Translations under genes and position numbers: made by a program
Notes under the pieces: generated by a model
The model's database searches: none
Told to the model about the DNA's origin: nothing
What the model saw: only the letters and a program-made list of their open reading frames with translations
In this document: in pieces, positions 1-9,791 of the stretch
Layout of the letters: every line of letters starts with the position of its first letter
How positions within the stretch are numbered: the stretch's first letter is position 1
Assembly (NCBI RefSeq): GCF_014646335.1
Contig: NZ_BMNG01000005.1
Coordinates: 371,543-435,542, forward strand
Length of the DNA: 64,000 nucleotides
From: Streptomyces lasiicapitis
GTDB taxonomy: Bacteria > Actinomycetota > Actinomycetes > Streptomycetales > Streptomycetaceae
Direction of reading: 5' to 3'

Positions 1-401
1 CGCCGCCGCTCCCCGGGGTCGCCCTTGACCAGCGCCAGATCCTCGGGCGCGAACAGCACGGTGCGCACGATGCCGAGTACGTCACGGGGCTTGACCTGCG
101 AGGACCGGTTGATTCGGGCGCGGTTGGCCTTGCCGGGGTTCAGCTCGAGCTCGATGAGCTGCTGGCGCTCGCCCTGCCGGACCGCGGCCCGGATGACGGC
201 GCGGTCGGCGCCCATGCGGACCAGGGGCGCGTCCGAGGAGACCCGGTGGCTGCCGAGGGTGGCGAGGTAGCCGACGGCCTCGACGAGGTTGGTCTTGCCC
301 TGTCCGTTGGGGCCCACGAACGCGGTGACGCCCGGGTCGAGCGGGACCTCGACCCGGGCGTACGAACGGAAGTCGGCCAGCGACAGATGCGTGACATGCA
401 T
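1..401 (-). CDS. recF: RecF, DNA replication and repair ATPase (N-terminal part only; runs off the window)
   Basis: RecF is an SMC-like ABC ATPase that binds gapped DNA and helps load RecA during recombinational repair. Only the first 133 codons lie in the window; the gene continues past base 1. The reading frame begins at the ATG at 401 ([16 protein letters not shown]). A Walker A motif GPNGQGKT sits at residues 30-37, followed by [16 protein letters not shown], which is typical of RecF. A nearby in-frame-looking ATG at 397 is in a different frame and gives no RecF sequence. The gene lies downstream of gnd and dnaN on the same strand, as in the usual dnaA-dnaN-gnd-recF order of streptomycetes. 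Confidence 0.95.
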   Translation of the reverse strand, partial: MHVTHLSLADFRSYARVEVPLDPGVTAFVGPNGQGKTNLVEAVGYLATLGSHRVSSDAPLVRMGADRAVIRAAVRQGERQQLIELELNPGKANRARINRSSQVKPRDVLGIVRTVLFAPEDLALVKGDPGERR

Positions 402-495
402 GGTGAGCGCCGACCTCCCCCGGCCTACTTCTGCGTGGTGCCGGTCCTTGGCCCGTCCACACAGGCTGTGGACGAAGGACCGTGCGAGCTGTGGA

Positions 496-1380
496 TCAGT
501 GCCCGCTCTTGGACTCGACCGCGTGGCCGCCGAACTGGTTGCGCAGCGCCGCGATCATCTTCATCTGCGGAGAGTCGTCCTGACGCGAGGCGAACCGCGC
601 GAACAGGGACGCGGTGATCGCGGGCAGCGGCACGGCGTTGTCGATCGCCGCCTCCACCGTCCAGCGGCCCTCTCCGGAGTCCTGCGCGAAGCCGCGCAGC
701 TTGTCCAGGTGCTCGTCGTCGTCGAGGGCGTTGACCGCGAGGTCGAGCAGCCAGGAACGGATGACCGTGCCCTCCTGCCAGGAGCGGAAGACCTCACGGA
801 CGTCGGTGACCGAGTCCACGGCCTCCAGGAGCTCCCAGCCCTCGGCGTAGGCCTGCATCATCGCGTACTCGATGCCGTTGTGGACCATCTTCGCGAAGTG
901 GCCCGCGCCGACCTTGCCCGCGTGCACCGAACCGAAGTCGCCCTCGGGCTTGAGCGCGTCGAAGACGGGCTGGACCTTGGCGACGTTCTCCTTGTCGCCG
1001 CCGTACATCAGCGCGTAGCCGTTCTGCAGGCCCCAGACGCCGCCGGAGACGCCGCAGTCGACGAAGCCGATGCCCTTGGCCGCCAGCTCCTCGGCGTGCT
1101 TCTCGTCGTCCGTCCAGCGCGAGTTGCCGCCGTCGACGACGACGTCGCCGGGCTGCAGGAGCTCGCCGAGCTCGTCGATCGTGGACTGGGTCGCGGCTCC
1201 GGCCGGCACCATCACCCACACCACGCGCGGGCCCTTGAGCTTGCTCACGAGCTCTTCGAGGCTCTCGACATCCGCGAGGTCCGGGTTGCGGTCGAATCCG
1301 ATGACGGTGTGGCCTGCGCGGCGGATGCGCTCGCGCATGTTGCCGCCCATCTTGCCGAGACCGACGAGACCGAGCTCCAT
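496..1380 (-). CDS. gnd: 6-phosphogluconate dehydrogenase, decarboxylating (short NAD-type)
   Basis: The enzyme oxidatively decarboxylates 6-phosphogluconate to ribulose 5-phosphate in the pentose phosphate pathway. The protein is 294 residues, the length of the short YqeC/GndA-like class rather than the roughly 470-residue dimeric class. The N-terminus has a Rossmann GLGKMGG motif (residues 7-13). The second strand ends in GFDRNP; an acidic residue there usually indicates NAD rather than NADP preference (inference). The catalytic lysine segment is [12 protein letters not shown]. The start at the ATG at 1380 was chosen because the Rossmann strand begins immediately after it; further upstream codons give unrelated sequence. 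It sits between dnaN and recF, its conserved place in Streptomyces. Confidence 0.93.
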   Translation of the reverse strand: MELGLVGLGKMGGNMRERIRRAGHTVIGFDRNPDLADVESLEELVSKLKGPRVVWVMVPAGAATQSTIDELGELLQPGDVVVDGGNSRWTDDEKHAEELAAKGIGFVDCGVSGGVWGLQNGYALMYGGDKENVAKVQPVFDALKPEGDFGSVHAGKVGAGHFAKMVHNGIEYAMMQAYAEGWELLEAVDSVTDVREVFRSWQEGTVIRSWLLDLAVNALDDDEHLDKLRGFAQDSGEGRWTVEAAIDNAVPLPAITASLFARFASRQDDSPQMKMIAALRNQFGGHAVESKSGH

Positions 1381-1515
1381 CAGTACGTTCCTAACTAGCG
1401 ATGTGGCGTGACGGCACGCCGTCGCCACTCGTCGTCGAGCAGGTCACGGCGTACCCGCGGCACTTTCGTACCCGCGTCCGAGCCTACGCCCGGACGCGGC
1501 CACACACCTGTGGGC

Positions 1516-2646
1516 TCAGCCGCTCAGACGAACGGGCATGATCAGGTACTTGTACGCGTCGTCGGACTCGGCGTCGAGGGCGGGCCTGCCGCTCAGGAGC
1601 GCGGGCTTCGTGGACGTCGTGAACGAGAGCTGGGCGACCGGGGAGTCGATCGCGCTCAGGCCGTCGAGCAGGAACGTCGGGTTGAAGGCGATCGAGACGT
1701 CGTCACCCTCCAACTGGGCGTCGACCCTCTCCACAGCCTGTGCGTCGTCGCTGGAGCCGGCCTCCAGGATGAGCACGCCCTGCTCGAAGCTGAGCCGCAC
1801 CGGCGTGTTCCGCTCGGCGACGAGGGCCACGCGCTTGACGGCCTCCACGAAGGGGGGCGTCTCGATGACGGCGACCGAGTTGAACTCCGTCGGGAACAAC
1901 GAGCGGTACTTCGGCAGGTCGCCTTCGAGCAGTCGCGTGGTCGTGCGACGGCCCGCGCCCTCGAAGCCGATGAGGCCCTCTCCCGCGCCGGAGCCGGAGA
2001 GCGCCAGGGTGACCGTGTCGCCGCTCGTGAGGGCCTTGGCGGTGTCCTGGAGGGTCTTGGCGGGCACCAGGGCGACCGCGGACGCCTCCGGGTCCTCGGG
2101 CTTCCACAGGAACTCACGGACCGCGAAGCGGTAGCGGTCGGTGGACGCCAGGGTGACCTTGTCGCCCTCGATCTCGATGCGCACACCTGTGAGCACCGGG
2201 AGGGTGTCGTCGCGGCCGGCGGCGATCGCCACCTGGTTCGCGGCGGCGGCGAAGACCTCACCGGGGACCGTGCCGGTGGCGGTGGGCATCTGCGGCAGCG
2301 CCGGATATTCCTCCACAGGCAGGGTGTGGAGTGTGAATCGCGAGGAGCCGCAGACCACCGTCGCCCGCACACCGTCTGTGGAGATCTCCACCGGGCGGTT
2401 GGGCAGGGCGCGGCAGATGTCGGCGAGCAGACGGCCGGAGACGAGGACCGTGCCCTCCTCGTCGACCTCGGCGTCCACGGAGACGCGGGCCGAGACCTCG
2501 TAGTCGAAGCTCGACAGGCTGAGTGCGCCCTCCTCGGCCTTCAGCAGCAGGCCCGCGAGGACGGGCGCTGGCGGCCGAGCCGGGAGGCTGCGTGCCGCCC
2601 ACGCCACCGCCTCCGCGAGTACGTCGCGTTCCACCCGGATCTTCAC
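1516..2646 (-). CDS. dnaN: DNA polymerase III sliding clamp (beta subunit)
   Basis: DnaN forms the ring-shaped dimer that tethers the replicative polymerase to DNA. The 376-residue product has the standard length for three tandem clamp domains and opens with MKIRVERDVLAEAVAWAAR, typical of actinobacterial clamps. The start is a GTG at 2646, preceded by a strong AGGAGGG ribosome-binding site. The C-terminus ends in YKYLIMPVRLSG, matching the conserved clamp C-terminal MP(V/M)R(L/P) motif. The gene lies immediately beyond oriC from dnaA and reads away from it. Confidence 0.98.
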   Translation of the reverse strand: MKIRVERDVLAEAVAWAARSLPARPPAPVLAGLLLKAEEGALSLSSFDYEVSARVSVDAEVDEEGTVLVSGRLLADICRALPNRPVEISTDGVRATVVCGSSRFTLHTLPVEEYPALPQMPTATGTVPGEVFAAAANQVAIAAGRDDTLPVLTGVRIEIEGDKVTLASTDRYRFAVREFLWKPEDPEASAVALVPAKTLQDTAKALTSGDTVTLALSGSGAGEGLIGFEGAGRRTTTRLLEGDLPKYRSLFPTEFNSVAVIETPPFVEAVKRVALVAERNTPVRLSFEQGVLILEAGSSDDAQAVERVDAQLEGDDVSIAFNPTFLLDGLSAIDSPVAQLSFTTSTKPALLSGRPALDAESDDAYKYLIMPVRLSG

Positions 2647-3561
2647 TTAGCCGCCCTCCTGCTGTTGCTGGCACTGGGGACCAGTCTGACGCACCGCACT
2701 GACAGCTGGTGCCCGTCGGGGTCAAGTCGTGCCGAGAGGTGTCGGCGGGCCGAGCGGCGAGTTGTGCACAGCCCCAACTTCGAAACGAATTCTCAGGTCT
2801 ACCTAGGGGGCAGTAGTAGTAGGGCCTGTGGAAACCGTGGATAACCGCGAATGCGCAGGTCAGGCCCCGTTTTTTGTCCACCGGCCCTGTGGGCGGAGGC
2901 GGTGGAAAACCGGGGGTTTCTGTGGACGGGCGAAAGTTCTGCACACCCGATGCACAGGGAGAGGCCACTTCTCCCCAGCCCTGTCCCCAGCTTTACCCAG
3001 CTTCCCCACAGGCCAACCGAGCAACTTCGTGTGACGCCTTTCACTCGTCCCGGTGAGAGGGCGCGTCGCGTTGCCGAACAGTGGACAGGGCTGGGGAGAA
3101 GCTGTGCACAACCGACCCCTGCCTGTGGGCCGCCGGTGGACAACTCCGGAGCGACCCTGTGGACACGATCTTCATCCACAGTCTGTGGAGAGAGTTCGTC
3201 CACGAATCCACAGGCGGCTGACCTGGCCTGATGGATATTCAGCAGGGTCCCCTGTGGACACGATCTGGACAACTCGGCAGTCCCCAGGGTGTGGAGGGCG
3301 CAAAGGCCACAGATCTGTGGAGAACGTACGCGGGGTGAGTCGGAATCGAACAGCAGGTGTCGGTGAGGTCGCGCTCGCGCGGCCGTTTCCGTCGTGCACA
3401 GCTGTGGGCACGCGCGCGTGGGCAACGAAAACGGCGCTCCCGGAGCTGTGTGGAAGCGCCTTGGAAGTCCCTAGGAAGTCGCTAGGAAGCGCTCTGGACA
3501 ACGCGAAGGGCGCTCCGGAACCTGTCCGGAGCGCCCTTGAAGCCGCGTAACTCGGTGGCTG
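2647..3561. other. oriC: oriC, chromosomal replication origin
   Basis: This 0.9-kb non-coding gap between dnaA and dnaN holds a dense array of 9-mers resembling the streptomycete DnaA box TTGTCCACA. I see no exact match in this gap, but many with one mismatch. On the plus strand: 2762-2770 (TTGTGCACA) and 2874-2882 (TTGTCCACC). On the minus strand: 3103-3111, 3135-3143, 3158-3166, 3253-3261, 3264-3272, 3316-3324 and 3493-3501. There are further two-mismatch copies, for example 2921-2929, 3172-3180 and 3184-3212. The boxes occur in both orientations, often closely spaced, as described for S. coelicolor and S. lividans oriC with its many weak boxes. No credible ORF lies here. Confidence 0.95.
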
Positions 3562-5559
3562 TCAGCCGTTCTTGATGCGGTTGGTGAGTTCGGTGACCTG
3601 GTTGTAGATGGAGCGGCGCTCGGCCATCAGCGCGCGGATCTTGCGGTCGGCGTGCATCACGGTCGTGTGGTCGCGGCCGCCGAACTGCGCGCCGATCTTC
3701 GGCAGCGAGAGGTCGGTCAGCTCGCGGCAGAGATACATGGCGATCTGCCGTGCCGTCACCAGGACCCGGCTGCGCGAGGAGCCGCACAGATCGTCCACCG
3801 TGAGCCCGAAGTAGTCGGCGGTCGCGGCCATGATGGCCGTCGCCGTGATCTCCGGAGCCGCGTCCTCACCGCCGGGGATCAGGTCCTTGAGGACGATCTC
3901 CGTGAGACCGAGGTCCACAGGCTGCCGATTGAGCGAGGCGAACGCCGTCACCCGGATCAGCGCGCCCTCCAGCTCGCGGATGTTGCGCGAGATGCGGGAC
4001 GCGATGAACTCGAGGACCTCCGGGGGCGCGTTGAGCTGTTCCTGCACCGCCTTCTTACGAAGGATCGCGATACGCGTCTCCAGCTCGGGCGGCTGGACGT
4101 CGGTGATCAGGCCCCACTCGAAGCGGTTGCGCAGCCGGTCCTCAAGGGTCACGAGCTGCTTGGGCGGCCGGTCGCTGGACAGCACGATCTGCTTGTTCGC
4201 GTTGTGCAGCGTGTTGAAGGTGTGGAAGAACTCCTCCTGCGTCGACTCCTTGTCCGCGAGGAACTGGATGTCGTCGACCAGAAGGATGTCCATCTCGCGG
4301 TAGCGCTTGCGGAAGCTGTCGCCCTTGCCGTCGCGGATGGAGTTGATGAACTCGTTGGTGAACTCCTCGGAGCTCACATAACGGACGCGCGTACCGGGAT
4401 AGAGGCTCCGCGCGTAGTGCCCGATGGCGTGCAGAAGATGCGTTTTGCCGAGGCCCGACTCCCCGTAGATGAACAGGGGGTTGTACGCCTTCGCAGGCGC
4501 CTCGGCCACGGCGACCGCGGCCGCGTGCGCGAACCGGTTCGACGCTCCGATGACGAAAGTGTCGAAGAGGTACTTCGGGTTGAGGCGCGCGGTCGGCTCA
4601 CCCGGGCCGGTCGCGGGCGCGGGCTGCGCGGCCAGCGGGCCGGGGGCGCCGCTCGACGCGGGCAGCGGGGTACCGCCGCGGCCCACGGGTCCGCCGTGGC
4701 TTCCCTGGCCTCCGTGCCCGCCGGGGCCCCCAGGGCCGCCGCGGCCGCCGGAGCCCGCGCCACCGGACGACTCGGGGTGCTCGTGCCGGTCCCGGCGGTC
4801 GTGCCTGTCGTGCCGGTCGGGGCGCTCATGCCGCTCGTGCCGGTCGCGGTCCTGCGGCTGCCGGTCCGAGAGCTGGTCGTACGGTCCGCGGTCCTGCGGC
4901 GGCTGCGAGCGGTAGTCGTGCGGCGGCTGCTGGGGCGGGTTCGCGTACGGATCGCGGTCCGGGAAGCCCAGGCGCGGCTGCTGCCAGCCGTAGTCGTCCT
5001 GGGGCTGCTGGGGCCAGGCGCCGGGGCGCTGGTAGTCCGGGTAGGCGGGGCGGGCCGTCGGCAGCTGGTCGGGGCGCCCGCCGTGCTCGTCCCCTGGGCG
5101 GCGGCCGTAGCCGTCGTACGTGTCATGCCCCTGACCGGAGGAGGGAGGCTCGGGCTCCTCGTAGCGCGACGAGTGCTCCTCGTACCGCGAGGACTGGTCC
5201 TCGTACCGGGACTGCTGCTCGTCGTAGTCGGGGTACCGCGACTGCTGCTGGACGGGCGGTGCCGGCGGGGCCGGGGGCTCGCCCACGGAGTCGTCGACCG
5301 TGATCGCGATGCGGATGGGGCGGCCGCACTCCCGGCTCAGCGTCTCGCTGACGACGGGGGCGAGCCGGCCCTCCAGGACGCCCTTGGCGAACTCGTTCGG
5401 CACGGCGAGGAGCGCGGTGTCGGCGACCAGGGCGAGCGGCTGGCACCGTTTGATCCAGTGCTCGTCCTTCGCCTCGACGCCCTGCCCTCGCCCCTCTCCG
5501 AGAAGTTGTTCCAATACCCGTGGCCACACTGCGGCAAGATCGGCAGGTACATCAGCCAC
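3562..5559 (-). CDS. dnaA: Chromosomal replication initiator DnaA
   Basis: DnaA binds oriC boxes and opens the origin. The protein is 665 residues, longer than most bacterial DnaA (about 450), because of a Streptomyces-type domain II. Residues 1-90 form domain I. Residues about 95-320 are a low-complexity linker rich in Pro, Gly, Asp, Arg and His, with SRYE repeats near 107-135 and DRHDRH-type repeats near 239-262. Domain III begins about 325, with Walker A GESGLGKT at 366-373 and Walker [15 protein letters not shown]. Domain IV carries the DNA-binding signature [15 protein letters not shown] near the C-terminus. The start is a GTG at 5559. A consensus promoter and a perfect DnaA box upstream suggest autorepression. 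Confidence 0.99.
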   Translation of the reverse strand: MADVPADLAAVWPRVLEQLLGEGRGQGVEAKDEHWIKRCQPLALVADTALLAVPNEFAKGVLEGRLAPVVSETLSRECGRPIRIAITVDDSVGEPPAPPAPPVQQQSRYPDYDEQQSRYEDQSSRYEEHSSRYEEPEPPSSGQGHDTYDGYGRRPGDEHGGRPDQLPTARPAYPDYQRPGAWPQQPQDDYGWQQPRLGFPDRDPYANPPQQPPHDYRSQPPQDRGPYDQLSDRQPQDRDRHERHERPDRHDRHDRRDRHEHPESSGGAGSGGRGGPGGPGGHGGQGSHGGPVGRGGTPLPASSGAPGPLAAQPAPATGPGEPTARLNPKYLFDTFVIGASNRFAHAAAVAVAEAPAKAYNPLFIYGESGLGKTHLLHAIGHYARSLYPGTRVRYVSSEEFTNEFINSIRDGKGDSFRKRYREMDILLVDDIQFLADKESTQEEFFHTFNTLHNANKQIVLSSDRPPKQLVTLEDRLRNRFEWGLITDVQPPELETRIAILRKKAVQEQLNAPPEVLEFIASRISRNIRELEGALIRVTAFASLNRQPVDLGLTEIVLKDLIPGGEDAAPEITATAIMAATADYFGLTVDDLCGSSRSRVLVTARQIAMYLCRELTDLSLPKIGAQFGGRDHTTVMHADRKIRALMAERRSIYNQVTELTNRIKNG

Positions 5560-5661
5560 AGGGCACGCTCTCTCACGGGTCCCACGAAGGTGTGGTTCTT
5601 GGGACGGGTAGTGACGGAAATCGGGAGGGACGGGGGACGGGCAACGAGTCGGAGTTCAGCC

Positions 5662-5691
5662 ACGGTAGTCAGGGCGACGGGTGCGGTTCAA
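5662..5691 (-). promoter_or_regulatory. Putative dnaA promoter
   Basis: On the minus strand a -35 TTGAAC (5691-5686) and a -10 TACCGT (5667-5662) are separated by 18 bp. The start codon of dnaA at 5559 would lie about 95 nt downstream. This is a sequence match to the vegetative (HrdB-type) consensus only; the transcription start is inferred. Confidence 0.6.
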
Positions 5692-5695
5692 GTTG

Positions 5696-5704
5696 TTGTC
5701 CACA
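5696..5704 (+). promoter_or_regulatory. Perfect DnaA box next to the dnaA promoter
   Basis: The exact preferred streptomycete DnaA box TTGTCCACA occurs 4 bp upstream of the proposed dnaA -35 element, followed at about 5708-5716 by a degenerate second copy containing TGTGCACA. DnaA boxes in the dnaA promoter are established in S. lividans and S. coelicolor and mediate autorepression; the same role is inferred here. The rest of the 5560-5934 gap holds only the two divergent promoters and the rpmH leader. Confidence 0.75.
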
Positions 5705-5737
5705 GGCTGTGCACAGTGTCTCTCGATGACCGCTGGT

Positions 5738-5767
5738 TTGACCGGATGGCGTAGCCCCGCGTACCGT
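5738..5767 (+). promoter_or_regulatory. Putative rpmH operon promoter
   Basis: A -35 TTGACC (5738-5743) and a -10 TACCGT (5762-5767) are separated by 18 bp, a good vegetative promoter match. Transcription would start near 5774 and give a leader of about 160 nt before rpmH at 5935. It is divergent from the dnaA promoter. Assignment is by consensus match only. Confidence 0.6.
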
Positions 5768-5934
5768 AACCAGGTCGAGTTGTCGATGGCTGCTGCCGCC
5801 TGCCTCCGATGGGCAAAGATCACGATCTGTGATTGTGAAGCGGTGCACTCGGTGCGTATGCGAGCTTCTCGTGGGCGCACGGTGACAGCCAGGCGATGTC
5901 CCGCCACCACACACATCATTTCTGGAGCCCCCGA

Positions 5935-6072
5935 GTGAGCAAGCGCACCTTCCAGCCGAACAACCGTCGTCGCGCGAAGACCCACGGCTTCCGGCTGCGG
6001 ATGCGCACCCGTGCCGGCCGCGCCGTCCTGGCGTCCCGCCGTAGCAAGGGTCGCGCCCGCCTGTCCGCCTAA
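5935..6072 (+). CDS. rpmH: 50S ribosomal protein L34
   Basis: L34 is a small basic protein of the large ribosomal subunit. This 45-residue gene starts at the GTG at 5935 and reads [19 protein letters not shown], the family signature, followed by [16 protein letters not shown] and ending LSA. Its length is normal for L34. It is the first gene of the conserved rpmH-rnpA-yidD-yidC-jag-rsmG cluster and is transcribed divergently from dnaA. Confidence 0.98.
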   Translation: MSKRTFQPNNRRRAKTHGFRLRMRTRAGRAVLASRRSKGRARLSA

Positions 6073-6093
6073 GCGCAATAAGGTCATGACGTC

Positions 6094-6465
6094 GTGCTGC
6101 CTACCGAGCATCGGCTGAGGCGGCGCGAAGACTTCGCGACCGCGGTACGAAGGGGTCGTCGGGCTGGCCGCCCGCTCCTCGTCGTCCATCTACGCAGCGG
6201 TGCAACGGACCCGCACGTGCCAGGGGAGAGCGTTCCCCCGACACGTGCGGGTTTCGTCGTGAGCAAGGCCGTGGGTGGAGCCGTGGTCCGCAATACGGTC
6301 AAGCGCAGACTGCGCCACCTCATGCGCGACCGACTTGCCTTGTTGCCCCCCGGTAGCCTGGTAGTCGTACGAGCGTTGCCCGGCGCGGGCGACGCCGACC
6401 ATGCACTGCTGGCCCGAGACCTGGACGCCGCCCTGGAGCGGCTCCTGGGAGGGGGCGCGCGATGA
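6094..6465 (+). CDS. rnpA: Ribonuclease P protein component
   Basis: RnpA is the protein subunit of RNase P, which removes the 5' leader from tRNA precursors together with the catalytic RNA. The 123-residue product starts at a GTG (6094), reading [20 protein letters not shown], the typical N-terminus. The RNA-binding RNR-like region reads [15 protein letters not shown]. The gene follows rpmH by 21 nt and its stop overlaps the yidD start (ATGA), implying translational coupling. Confidence 0.96.
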   Translation: MLPTEHRLRRREDFATAVRRGRRAGRPLLVVHLRSGATDPHVPGESVPPTRAGFVVSKAVGGAVVRNTVKRRLRHLMRDRLALLPPGSLVVVRALPGAGDADHALLARDLDAALERLLGGGAR

Positions 6466-6821
6466 AGTACCCGCTGCTGGCGCTGATCAAGCTGTACCAG
6501 TGGACGATCAGTCCGCTCCTCGGCCCAGTCTGCAAGTACTACCCGTCGTGCTCCCACTACGGCTTTCTGGCCATCGACCGGCACGGTGCGATCAAGGGAA
6601 CGGCGCTCACTGCCTGGCGCATCCTGCGGTGCAATCCGTGGTCGCTCGGTGGTGTCGACCATGTTCCGCCGCGCAAGCGCCCGCGGTGGCACGAGATGCT
6701 GCGCGCCGCCTGGCGCGAGCGCAAGGGCGGGCCCTCCGCCGCTGGCGTGCCGACCGGAGACCTTCCCCCGGCTCCCGCGAGCCCGGCCGCCGAGACCCCG
6801 TCCCATGCTCAAGGAGCCTGA
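6462..6821 (+). CDS. yidD: Membrane protein insertion efficiency factor YidD
   Basis: YidD is a small membrane-associated protein that assists YidC-dependent membrane insertion. The 119-residue product contains the family core [22 protein letters not shown] with its conserved cysteines, and [15 protein letters not shown]. The C-terminal 30 or so residues form a Pro/Ala-rich tail not needed by the family. The start ATG at 6462 overlaps the rnpA stop by 4 nt, and yidC begins 3 nt after its stop. Confidence 0.94.
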   Translation: MKYPLLALIKLYQWTISPLLGPVCKYYPSCSHYGFLAIDRHGAIKGTALTAWRILRCNPWSLGGVDHVPPRKRPRWHEMLRAAWRERKGGPSAAGVPTGDLPPAPASPAAETPSHAQGA

Positions 6822-6824
6822 TTA

Positions 6825-8150
6825 GTGGACACGATTGCCGGTTTCTTCAGCTTCATCACGACACCCGTCTCCTGGGTCATCGTGCAGTTCCACTCGCTGT
6901 ACGGTGCGATCTTCGGCCCTGATACGGGCTGGGCCTGGGGCCTGTCGATCGTGTCCCTGGTGATCCTGATCCGCATCTGCCTGATCCCGCTCTTCGTGAA
7001 GCAGATCAAGGCGACCCGGGCCATGCAGACGCTGCAGCCCGAGATGAAGAAGATCCAGGAACGCTACAAGAGCGACAAGCAGCGTCAGTCCGAAGAGATG
7101 ATGAAGCTGTACAAGGAGACGGGCACCAACCCGCTCTCCTCGTGCCTTCCCATCCTGGCGCAGTCGCCGTTCTTCTTCGCGCTGTACCACGTGCTGAACA
7201 GCATCGCGTCGAACGACACCATCGGCGTGATCAACAACCGCCTCCTGGAGAGCGCGCAGAAGGCTCACATCTTCGGCGCCCCGCTGGCCTCGAAGTTCAC
7301 CGACAGCTCGTCGAAGGTCGAAGAGCTCGGCTCCTCCCTGACGGATGTGCGCGTCGTCACCGCGCTCATGATCGTCTTGATGTCGCTGTCGCAGTTCTAC
7401 ACGCAGCGCCAGCTCATGACGAAGAACGTCGACACCACCGTGAAGACGCCGTTCATGCAGCAGCAGAAGATGCTGATGTACGTCTTCCCCGTCATGTTCG
7501 CCGTCTTCGGCATCAACTTCCCCGTCGGTGTCCTCGTCTACTGGCTGACCACCAACGTGTGGACCATGGGCCAGCAGATGTACGTGATCCGGCAGAACCC
7601 GACCCCGGGCTCCAAGGCCCAGGCCGCGTTCCTGGAGCGCCTGCACAAGCACGTCACGCACGCCCAGAAGACCCGCAACCGTCGCGAGACCAATGTGGTC
7701 AAGGCCATCGTCGCCAAGGGCCGCGACCGCAACGAGTACGAGCGCAAGTTCATCAACGGCCTGAACAAGGCCGGACTCGCGGCCCAGGCCGACGGCACGA
7801 TCGTGGTCAGCGACACCGCCACCATCACCGAGGACGGCACTCCGGCCACGGGTGGTGCGCCCAAGCGGCAGCAGCCCAAGCGGCAGAGCAAGGCCAAGCG
7901 CCAGTCCGCCCCGACCACGGCGGCCGGAAAGACGGACGAGGACGCGAAGACTTCGCTGACGAAGTCCGAGGACGGCGAGGACCAGACCGAGGGCAAGGAC
8001 ACCGAGCCCAAGGACGCCTTGAAGAAGGACACCGAGAACAAGGGCAAGTCCGGAGCCTCCGGCGGCCAGCCCGGCCAGGGCACCCGCAGTAAAGCCAAGT
8101 CCGGACAGCGCAAGGGCCAGCAGCGGCCCAAGCACCCCTCGAAGAAGTAG
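6825..8150 (+). CDS. yidC: Membrane protein insertase YidC/OxaA
   Basis: YidC inserts and folds integral membrane proteins, with or without the Sec translocon. The protein is 441 residues, starting at a GTG (6825). It shows the Gram-positive five-helix type: membrane segments near the N-terminus ([14 protein letters not shown]), [41 protein letters not shown], and later [21 protein letters not shown]. The coiled cytoplasmic loop [20 protein letters not shown] is characteristic. The last 130 or so residues are a hydrophilic Lys/Gln/Glu-rich tail, consistent with ribosome contact (inference). It is followed by jag 14 nt downstream. Confidence 0.97.
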   Translation: MDTIAGFFSFITTPVSWVIVQFHSLYGAIFGPDTGWAWGLSIVSLVILIRICLIPLFVKQIKATRAMQTLQPEMKKIQERYKSDKQRQSEEMMKLYKETGTNPLSSCLPILAQSPFFFALYHVLNSIASNDTIGVINNRLLESAQKAHIFGAPLASKFTDSSSKVEELGSSLTDVRVVTALMIVLMSLSQFYTQRQLMTKNVDTTVKTPFMQQQKMLMYVFPVMFAVFGINFPVGVLVYWLTTNVWTMGQQMYVIRQNPTPGSKAQAAFLERLHKHVTHAQKTRNRRETNVVKAIVAKGRDRNEYERKFINGLNKAGLAAQADGTIVVSDTATITEDGTPATGGAPKRQQPKRQSKAKRQSAPTTAAGKTDEDAKTSLTKSEDGEDQTEGKDTEPKDALKKDTENKGKSGASGGQPGQGTRSKAKSGQRKGQQRPKHPSKK

Positions 8151-8164
8151 AAGGAGTCCATACC

Positions 8165-8680
8165 GTGACGGAAGGCACCACCACCTCCGCCGCTGCTGAG
8201 GCCGGCGACACCCTTTCCCGCCTTGAGCAGGAGGGCGAGATCGCGGCGGACTACCTCGAGGGTCTGCTGGACATCGCCGACCTCGACGGCGACATCGACA
8301 TGGACGTCGAGGCCGACCGTGCCGCGGTGTCGATCGTCAGCGATGGCAGCGGCCGCGACCTGCACAAGCTGGTCGGCCGCGACGGCGAGGTCCTTGAGGC
8401 GCTCCAGGAGCTCACCCGCCTCGCGGTGCACCGCGAGACCGGCGACCGCAGCCGCCTGATGCTGGACATCGGGGGCTACCGCGCGAAGAAGCGCGAAGAG
8501 CTGTCCGAGCTGGGCGCCAAGGCCGCGGCCGACGCGAAGAGCTCCGGCGAGCCGGTCAAGCTCAAGCCGATGACGCCCTTCGAGCGCAAGGTCGTGCATG
8601 ATGCGGTCAAGGCCGCCGGCTTGCGCAGCGAGTCCGAGGGTGAGGAGCCCCAGCGCTTCGTCGTGGTACTCCCCGCCTGA
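8165..8680 (+). CDS. jag: Jag/KhpB-type RNA-binding protein (KH and R3H domains)
   Basis: Jag/KhpB proteins bind RNA and affect cell-wall growth and division in Gram-positives. The 171-residue product has a KH-II domain, with VGRDGEVLEALQELTRLAV as its GxxG-like loop region, and a C-terminal R3H-like segment (MTPFERKVVHDAVKAAGLRSESEGEEPQRFVVVLP). It lacks the long N-terminal Jag-N domain of Firmicutes. The GTG start at 8165 follows an AAGGAG ribosome-binding site 10 nt upstream. A strong terminator follows the gene. Confidence 0.92.
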   Translation: MTEGTTTSAAAEAGDTLSRLEQEGEIAADYLEGLLDIADLDGDIDMDVEADRAAVSIVSDGSGRDLHKLVGRDGEVLEALQELTRLAVHRETGDRSRLMLDIGGYRAKKREELSELGAKAAADAKSSGEPVKLKPMTPFERKVVHDAVKAAGLRSESEGEEPQRFVVVLPA

Positions 8681-8695
8681 TCACACGCGCTTTTC

Positions 8696-8729
8696 CCGGC
8701 CCCGTCTGTTCGCAGACGGGGCCGGTCTT
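8696..8729 (+). terminator. Rho-independent terminator after jag
   Basis: A perfect 13-bp stem (CCGGCCCCGTCTG paired with CAGACGGGGCCGG) around a TTCG tetraloop is followed by TCTTTG. It lies 16 nt after the jag stop and separates the rpmH-jag operon from rsmG. Confidence 0.85.
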
Positions 8730-8778
8730 TGTCAGCCTGATAGTCAGCGACCCAGTGCGGTACGGAAGGACGGTCCCC

Positions 8779-9495
8779 GTGACGGAGGCAGCGGAGCTCC
8801 CCCCGGCGCCGGAGCAGGCGCGGACAGTTTTCGGTGAGCGGTTTCCGGACGCGGTCCGGTACGCGGAGCTGCTGGCCGATACGGGAGTGCAGCGCGGCCT
8901 GATCGGCCCCCGTGAGGTTCCCCGGCTGTGGGAGCGGCACCTGCTGAACTGCGCGGTGCTGTCCGAGGTGGTCCCCGAGGGCGTGACGGTCTGCGACGTC
9001 GGCTCCGGCGCTGGACTGCCCGGAATCCCGCTGGCCCTCGTCCGCGGCGACCTGAAGATCACGCTCCTTGAGCCGCTGCTGCGGCGTACGAACTTCCTGA
9101 CCGAGGTCGTCGAACTGCTCGGGCTCGACCATGTGACCGTTGTCCGCGGCCGTGCCGAGGAAGTTCTGGGCACACTGTCGCCCGTCCACGTCGTGACGGC
9201 GCGAGCCGTGGCCCCGCTGGACCGGCTCGCGGGCTGGGGTGTGCCGCTGCTGCGTCCGTACGGAGAGATGCTGGCCCTCAAGGGCGACACCGCCGAGGAA
9301 GAGGTCAAGGCGGCGGGAGCGGCCCTGAGCAAGCTCGGCGCGGAGTCCGTCTCCGTCGTGCACGTGGGCGAGGGCATCGTGGATCCCTTGTCCACGGTGG
9401 TGCGGGTCGAGGTCGGTGAGAGTCCCGGCGGTGTGCGGTTCGCGGCCAAGCGGGCCAAGGCCGCGCGAACGGGGCGGGCTCGACGCCGTCGCTGA
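8779..9495 (+). CDS. rsmG: 16S rRNA (guanine527-N7)-methyltransferase RsmG
   Basis: RsmG (formerly GidB) methylates G527 of 16S rRNA using SAM; its loss gives low-level streptomycin resistance in several bacteria. The 238-residue product has the SAM-binding motif VCDVGSGAGLPGIPLAL and the conserved HLLNCAVLSE and TARAVAPLDRL segments. The start was set at the GTG at 8779, preceded by GGAAGGA; an in-frame upstream start at 8755 lacks such a site. The C-terminus is a basic Arg-rich tail. Confidence 0.95.
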   Translation: MTEAAELPPAPEQARTVFGERFPDAVRYAELLADTGVQRGLIGPREVPRLWERHLLNCAVLSEVVPEGVTVCDVGSGAGLPGIPLALVRGDLKITLLEPLLRRTNFLTEVVELLGLDHVTVVRGRAEEVLGTLSPVHVVTARAVAPLDRLAGWGVPLLRPYGEMLALKGDTAEEEVKAAGAALSKLGAESVSVVHVGEGIVDPLSTVVRVEVGESPGGVRFAAKRAKAARTGRARRRR

Positions 9496-9579
9496 CCGTC
9501 GCGGAACAGTCGAGCGGATCGGTCGCTGATCCGTCCTGACGACGAGCCGTACTCCACAAAAGCTGTCAAACGTACGCAT

Positions 9580-9609
9580 ACCGGGGTGTCGCACCAGCGG
9601 CACCCCGGT
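9580..9609 (+). terminator. Probable terminator after rsmG
   Basis: A 9-bp stem (ACCGGGGTG with CACCCCGGT) with a 12-nt loop lies 85 nt after the rsmG stop and just before the first parS site. There is no U-tract. The remainder of the 9496-9791 gap holds one parS site and the putative parAB promoter region. Confidence 0.55.
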
Positions 9610-9622
9610 TGCCGTGCATCGT

Positions 9623-9636
9623 GTTTCACGTGAAAC
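9623..9636. other. parS: parS site (perfect), upstream of parA
   Basis: The 14-bp core GTTTCACGTGAAAC is perfect. It lies 155 bp upstream of the chosen parA start, so ParB bound here could affect parAB transcription. Confidence 0.95.
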
Positions 9637-9791
9637 GTCGCTCACTGCTGCATGGCATCATCAGTCGCGGCCGCGCTGCGGAACCTCGCGAACGTCGGCC
9701 GCTTGGCTCCCTCGACAAGGGCACGGAGTTGTCCACAGAGGGGGATTCGTCCACAGAAGACCGGGCCTCGCTGGTTCACGACCCCGAAAGC

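Noticed and set aside
3652..5754. A 700-codon plus-strand frame over dnaA
   Set aside because: It is the complement of the DnaA coding sequence and its low-complexity linker; no family match.
9609..9791. A ParA start upstream at 9609
   Set aside because: The extra codons are not ParA-like and would read through a parS site; the ATG at 9792 is preferred, though later starts are possible.
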